Assembly: GCA_031283785.1 (NCBI GenBank)
Contig: JAITBC010000437.1
Location: 1 to 6,946, forward strand
Reading direction: 5' to 3'
DNA: 6,946 nucleotides
DNA from: Tannerella sp.
GTDB lineage: Bacteria; Bacteroidota; Bacteroidia; Bacteroidales; Tannerellaceae
Each line of letters opens with the position of its first letter. The stretch's first letter is position 1. Below the pieces are notes generated by a model. The model saw nothing but the letters and a program-made list of their open reading frames with translations, was not told the origin of the DNA and did not search any database. A program made the translations under genes and the position numbers. Shown piece after piece: positions 5,931 through 6,946 of this stretch.

Positions 5931-6764
5931 TTAGCTGAAAACGCCCGACAGATATTGCTTCGTCAGTTCGTGTTGAGGTTGGTGTAGCAAATCTTCTGCC
6001 GGGCCGCTTTCGATGACCTCTCCCAGATAAATAAAAATCACGTAGTCGGCAATGCGCAAGGCTTGCCGTAAAGTATGCGTAACGAGCACAATACCGTATT
6101 TTTCTTTGAGCCTGACAAAAAGGTCTTCGATATGCCGGCTCGATATAGGGTCTAAAGCGGACGTGGATTCGTCTCCCAAAATGAATTGCGGCTCTATGGC
6201 CAGTCCGCGTGCGAGGCAAAGGCGCTGCTGCTGCCCGATGGACAAACTCGAAGAGGGCGATTGCAGACGGTCTTTCACTTCTTCCCAGAGGCCTGCTGCA
6301 CGCAGATTATCTTCTACTATTTGTTTGAGCTTTTTCTTGCTGCGTACCCCATGTATTTTACATCCGAAGGTGATGTTGTCGAATATCGACATAGGCAAGG
6401 GAGTTGGGCGTTGGGAGAGCAATCCCATTTTTTTCCGGATATGCGTTATTTCCGCTTTTTTGTTGCAGACGTCTTCGCCGTCGATGAGTATTTCCCCGCT
6501 CACGCTCACCTGCTCGTTTTCGTCGATCAGGCGGTTTATCGTCCGCAGCAGCGTCGATTTTCCACATCCGGAAGGGCCAATGATGCAGGTTATTTTACGG
6601 TTCGGTATCTCGAGGTTGATGTTTTTGAGTATGTGATTCCCGCCGATGCTTACGTTAAGATTGTTGATCTTTATTTCAGCATCCGTCACAGCATTGTTGT
6701 TTGCTGTGGGGAGGAGGAGGGCTGTCTGCGGCCGGTAAAGTTTACGGAATATTGTTTCTATCAT
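5931..6764 (-). CDS. pstB: Phosphate-type ABC transporter ATPase (PstB-like)
   Basis: The 277-residue ATPase that powers the importer on the cytoplasmic face of the membrane. Walker A GPSGCGKST is at 63-71. The Q-loop SQRPTPLPMSIFDN at 117-130 is close to the PstB form QKPNPFPMSIYDN. The ABC signature is LSIGQQQR at 174-181 rather than LSGGQQQR. Walker B is FILGDESTSALDP at 194-206, with DES instead of the usual DEP. The H-loop His is H230. A 25-30 residue N-terminal stretch before the first beta strand is longer than in typical PstB (about 250-260 residues). A GTG at codon 26 is an alternative start nearer the family length. An in-frame TAA at 6773-6771 rules out a longer form. This is the first gene of the operon, which is unusual because pst operons commonly begin with the binding protein. 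No phoU is present in the window. Confidence 0.9.
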   Translation of the reverse strand: MIETIFRKLYRPQTALLLPTANNNAVTDAEIKINNLNVSIGGNHILKNINLEIPNRKITCIIGPSGCGKSTLLRTINRLIDENEQVSVSGEILIDGEDVCNKKAEITHIRKKMGLLSQRPTPLPMSIFDNITFGCKIHGVRSKKKLKQIVEDNLRAAGLWEEVKDRLQSPSSSLSIGQQQRLCLARGLAIEPQFILGDESTSALDPISSRHIEDLFVRLKEKYGIVLVTHTLRQALRIADYVIFIYLGEVIESGPAEDLLHQPQHELTKQYLSGVFS

Positions 6765-6782
6765 ACTTTCTTATTGCAGGCG

Positions 6783-6813
6783 TAAAAGTATTCTGTTTTC
6801 CGCTAATACGAAA
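6783..6813 (-). promoter_or_regulatory. Candidate Bacteroidota-type promoter for the operon
   Basis: Read on the minus strand, TTTC (6813-6810) is followed after exactly 19 bases by TACTTTTA (6790-6783). The Bacteroidota consensus is TTTG about 19 bases before TAnnTTTG, so three of four and five of six informative bases agree. Transcription would start near 6776-6778, leaving a leader of about 12-15 nt before the ATG at 6764. The TTT of the -33 box is also the end of the palindrome at 6811-6832, which suits regulation at this point. This is a visual match only. Confidence 0.4.
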
Positions 6814-6832
6814 TACCACAAATATGGTATTT
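6811..6832. promoter_or_regulatory. Candidate operator: perfect 8+8 palindrome
   Basis: AAATACCA, six bases, then TGGTATTT form a perfect inverted repeat with 8-bp arms. One edge overlaps the -33 box of the candidate promoter, a position that suits a dimeric repressor or a class-II activator. The 22-bp dyad shape is compatible with Rrf2-type or other winged-helix regulators, including those that govern cysteine and sulfur genes in other phyla, but no regulator can be named from the site alone. No regulator gene lies in the window. Confidence 0.5.
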
Positions 6833-6834
6833 TC

Positions 6835-6865
6835 AGTGCTGCCTTCGCACGCCGGCGGCAGCACT
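6835..6865. repeat. GC-rich hairpin, 9-bp perfect stem
   Basis: AGTGCTGCC (6835-6843) and GGCAGCACT (6857-6865) are perfect reverse complements around a 13-base loop that itself contains GCCGGC. It sits two bases upstream of the palindrome at 6811-6832, on the far side from the operon. No T-run follows on either strand, so it is a poor intrinsic terminator. It could end an upstream transcript by another mechanism, be part of a leader RNA made from a promoter further upstream, or be a protein-binding site. It does not match a riboswitch that I can recognise. Confidence 0.45.
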
Positions 6866-6946
6866 CAGTTGTGGCCGTCCTTTTCAGGCTGATTGGATCA
6901 ATATCTTTATCGGCAAAAGATCCACATAATTTTCCGGTTAATACTT
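6866..6946. other. Upstream edge with a weak stem, no gene called
   Basis: ATCTTT (6903-6908) and AAAGAT (6916-6921) form a 6-bp stem with a 7-base loop. GGATC (6895-6899) and GATCC (6919-6923) form a competing pairing that shares three bases with it. On the minus strand one frame is open from the window edge to a TAA at 6773-6771, in frame with the ATPase gene. Its translation (for example ECCRRRAKAALK) looks unnatural and crosses the hairpin and the palindrome, so it is not called as the end of an upstream gene. Confidence 0.25.

Noticed and set aside
6052..6785. Long plus-strand open frames (194 and 199 residues) opposite the ATPase gene
   Set aside because: They lie antisense to a gene with complete ABC ATPase motifs and their translations show no recognisable domain; they are codon-bias shadows.
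6835..6865. Hairpin as intrinsic terminator or as a known riboswitch (SAM, cobalamin, TPP, Moco)
   Set aside because: There is no following T-run on either strand, and the conserved core sequences of those riboswitches are not seen.
6771..6944. Minus-strand frame open for 57 codons from the window edge to TAA at 6773-6771, as the tail of an upstream gene
   Set aside because: An open run of this length is fairly likely by chance in three frames, the composition is unnatural (CCRRRAKAA) and it spans the hairpin, dyad and promoter candidate.
1..6946. CRISPR array, insertion sequence, tRNA or rRNA
   Set aside because: No regularly spaced repeats, transposase, terminal inverted repeats or tRNA/rRNA-like sequence were seen on either strand.

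Overview
The window reads as one leftward (minus-strand) operon from a member of the Bacteroidota, probably the Bacteroidales. Three things suggest this: moderate base composition, very short gene spacings with A/G-rich leaders rather than strong Shine-Dalgarno sites, and a Bacteroidota-type -33/-7 promoter candidate in front of the first gene. Species-level placement cannot be made from the sequence alone.

In transcription order the layout is as follows. A 180-nt control region (6765-6946) holds a GC-rich hairpin, a perfect 8+8 palindrome and a promoter candidate. Next come the four parts of a phosphate-type (Pst family) ABC importer: ATPase (5931-6764), lipoprotein solute-binding protein (4907-5860), and two permeases (3987-4895 and 3142-3990, overlapping by ATGA). 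After a 76-nt gap come three sulfate-activation and reduction genes: cysD (2163-3065), cysN (852-2141) and cysH (135-839). The last 134 nt hold no complete gene, two short perfect palindromes and a possible start of a next gene at the window edge.

CysD and CysN together form ATP sulfurylase, which makes APS from sulfate and ATP. CysN ends without an APS-kinase domain. CysH carries the two Cys pairs of iron-sulfur APS reductases, so the encoded route is sulfate to APS to sulfite without PAPS. The step to sulfide (sulfite reductase) is not in the window.

The most interesting point is the pairing of a Pst-type importer, without phoU, with cysDNH in a single apparent transcription unit. The simplest inference is that this importer supplies sulfate or another sulfur oxyanion, although its family normally carries phosphate. 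Supporting oddities are a variant ABC signature (LSIGQ), a Walker B ending in DES instead of DEP, a permease with GDAAG where GETAP is usual, and a binding protein with an altered anion-loop motif plus an EF-hand-like loop. None of these proves substrate. Phosphate import, or another oxyanion, remains possible.
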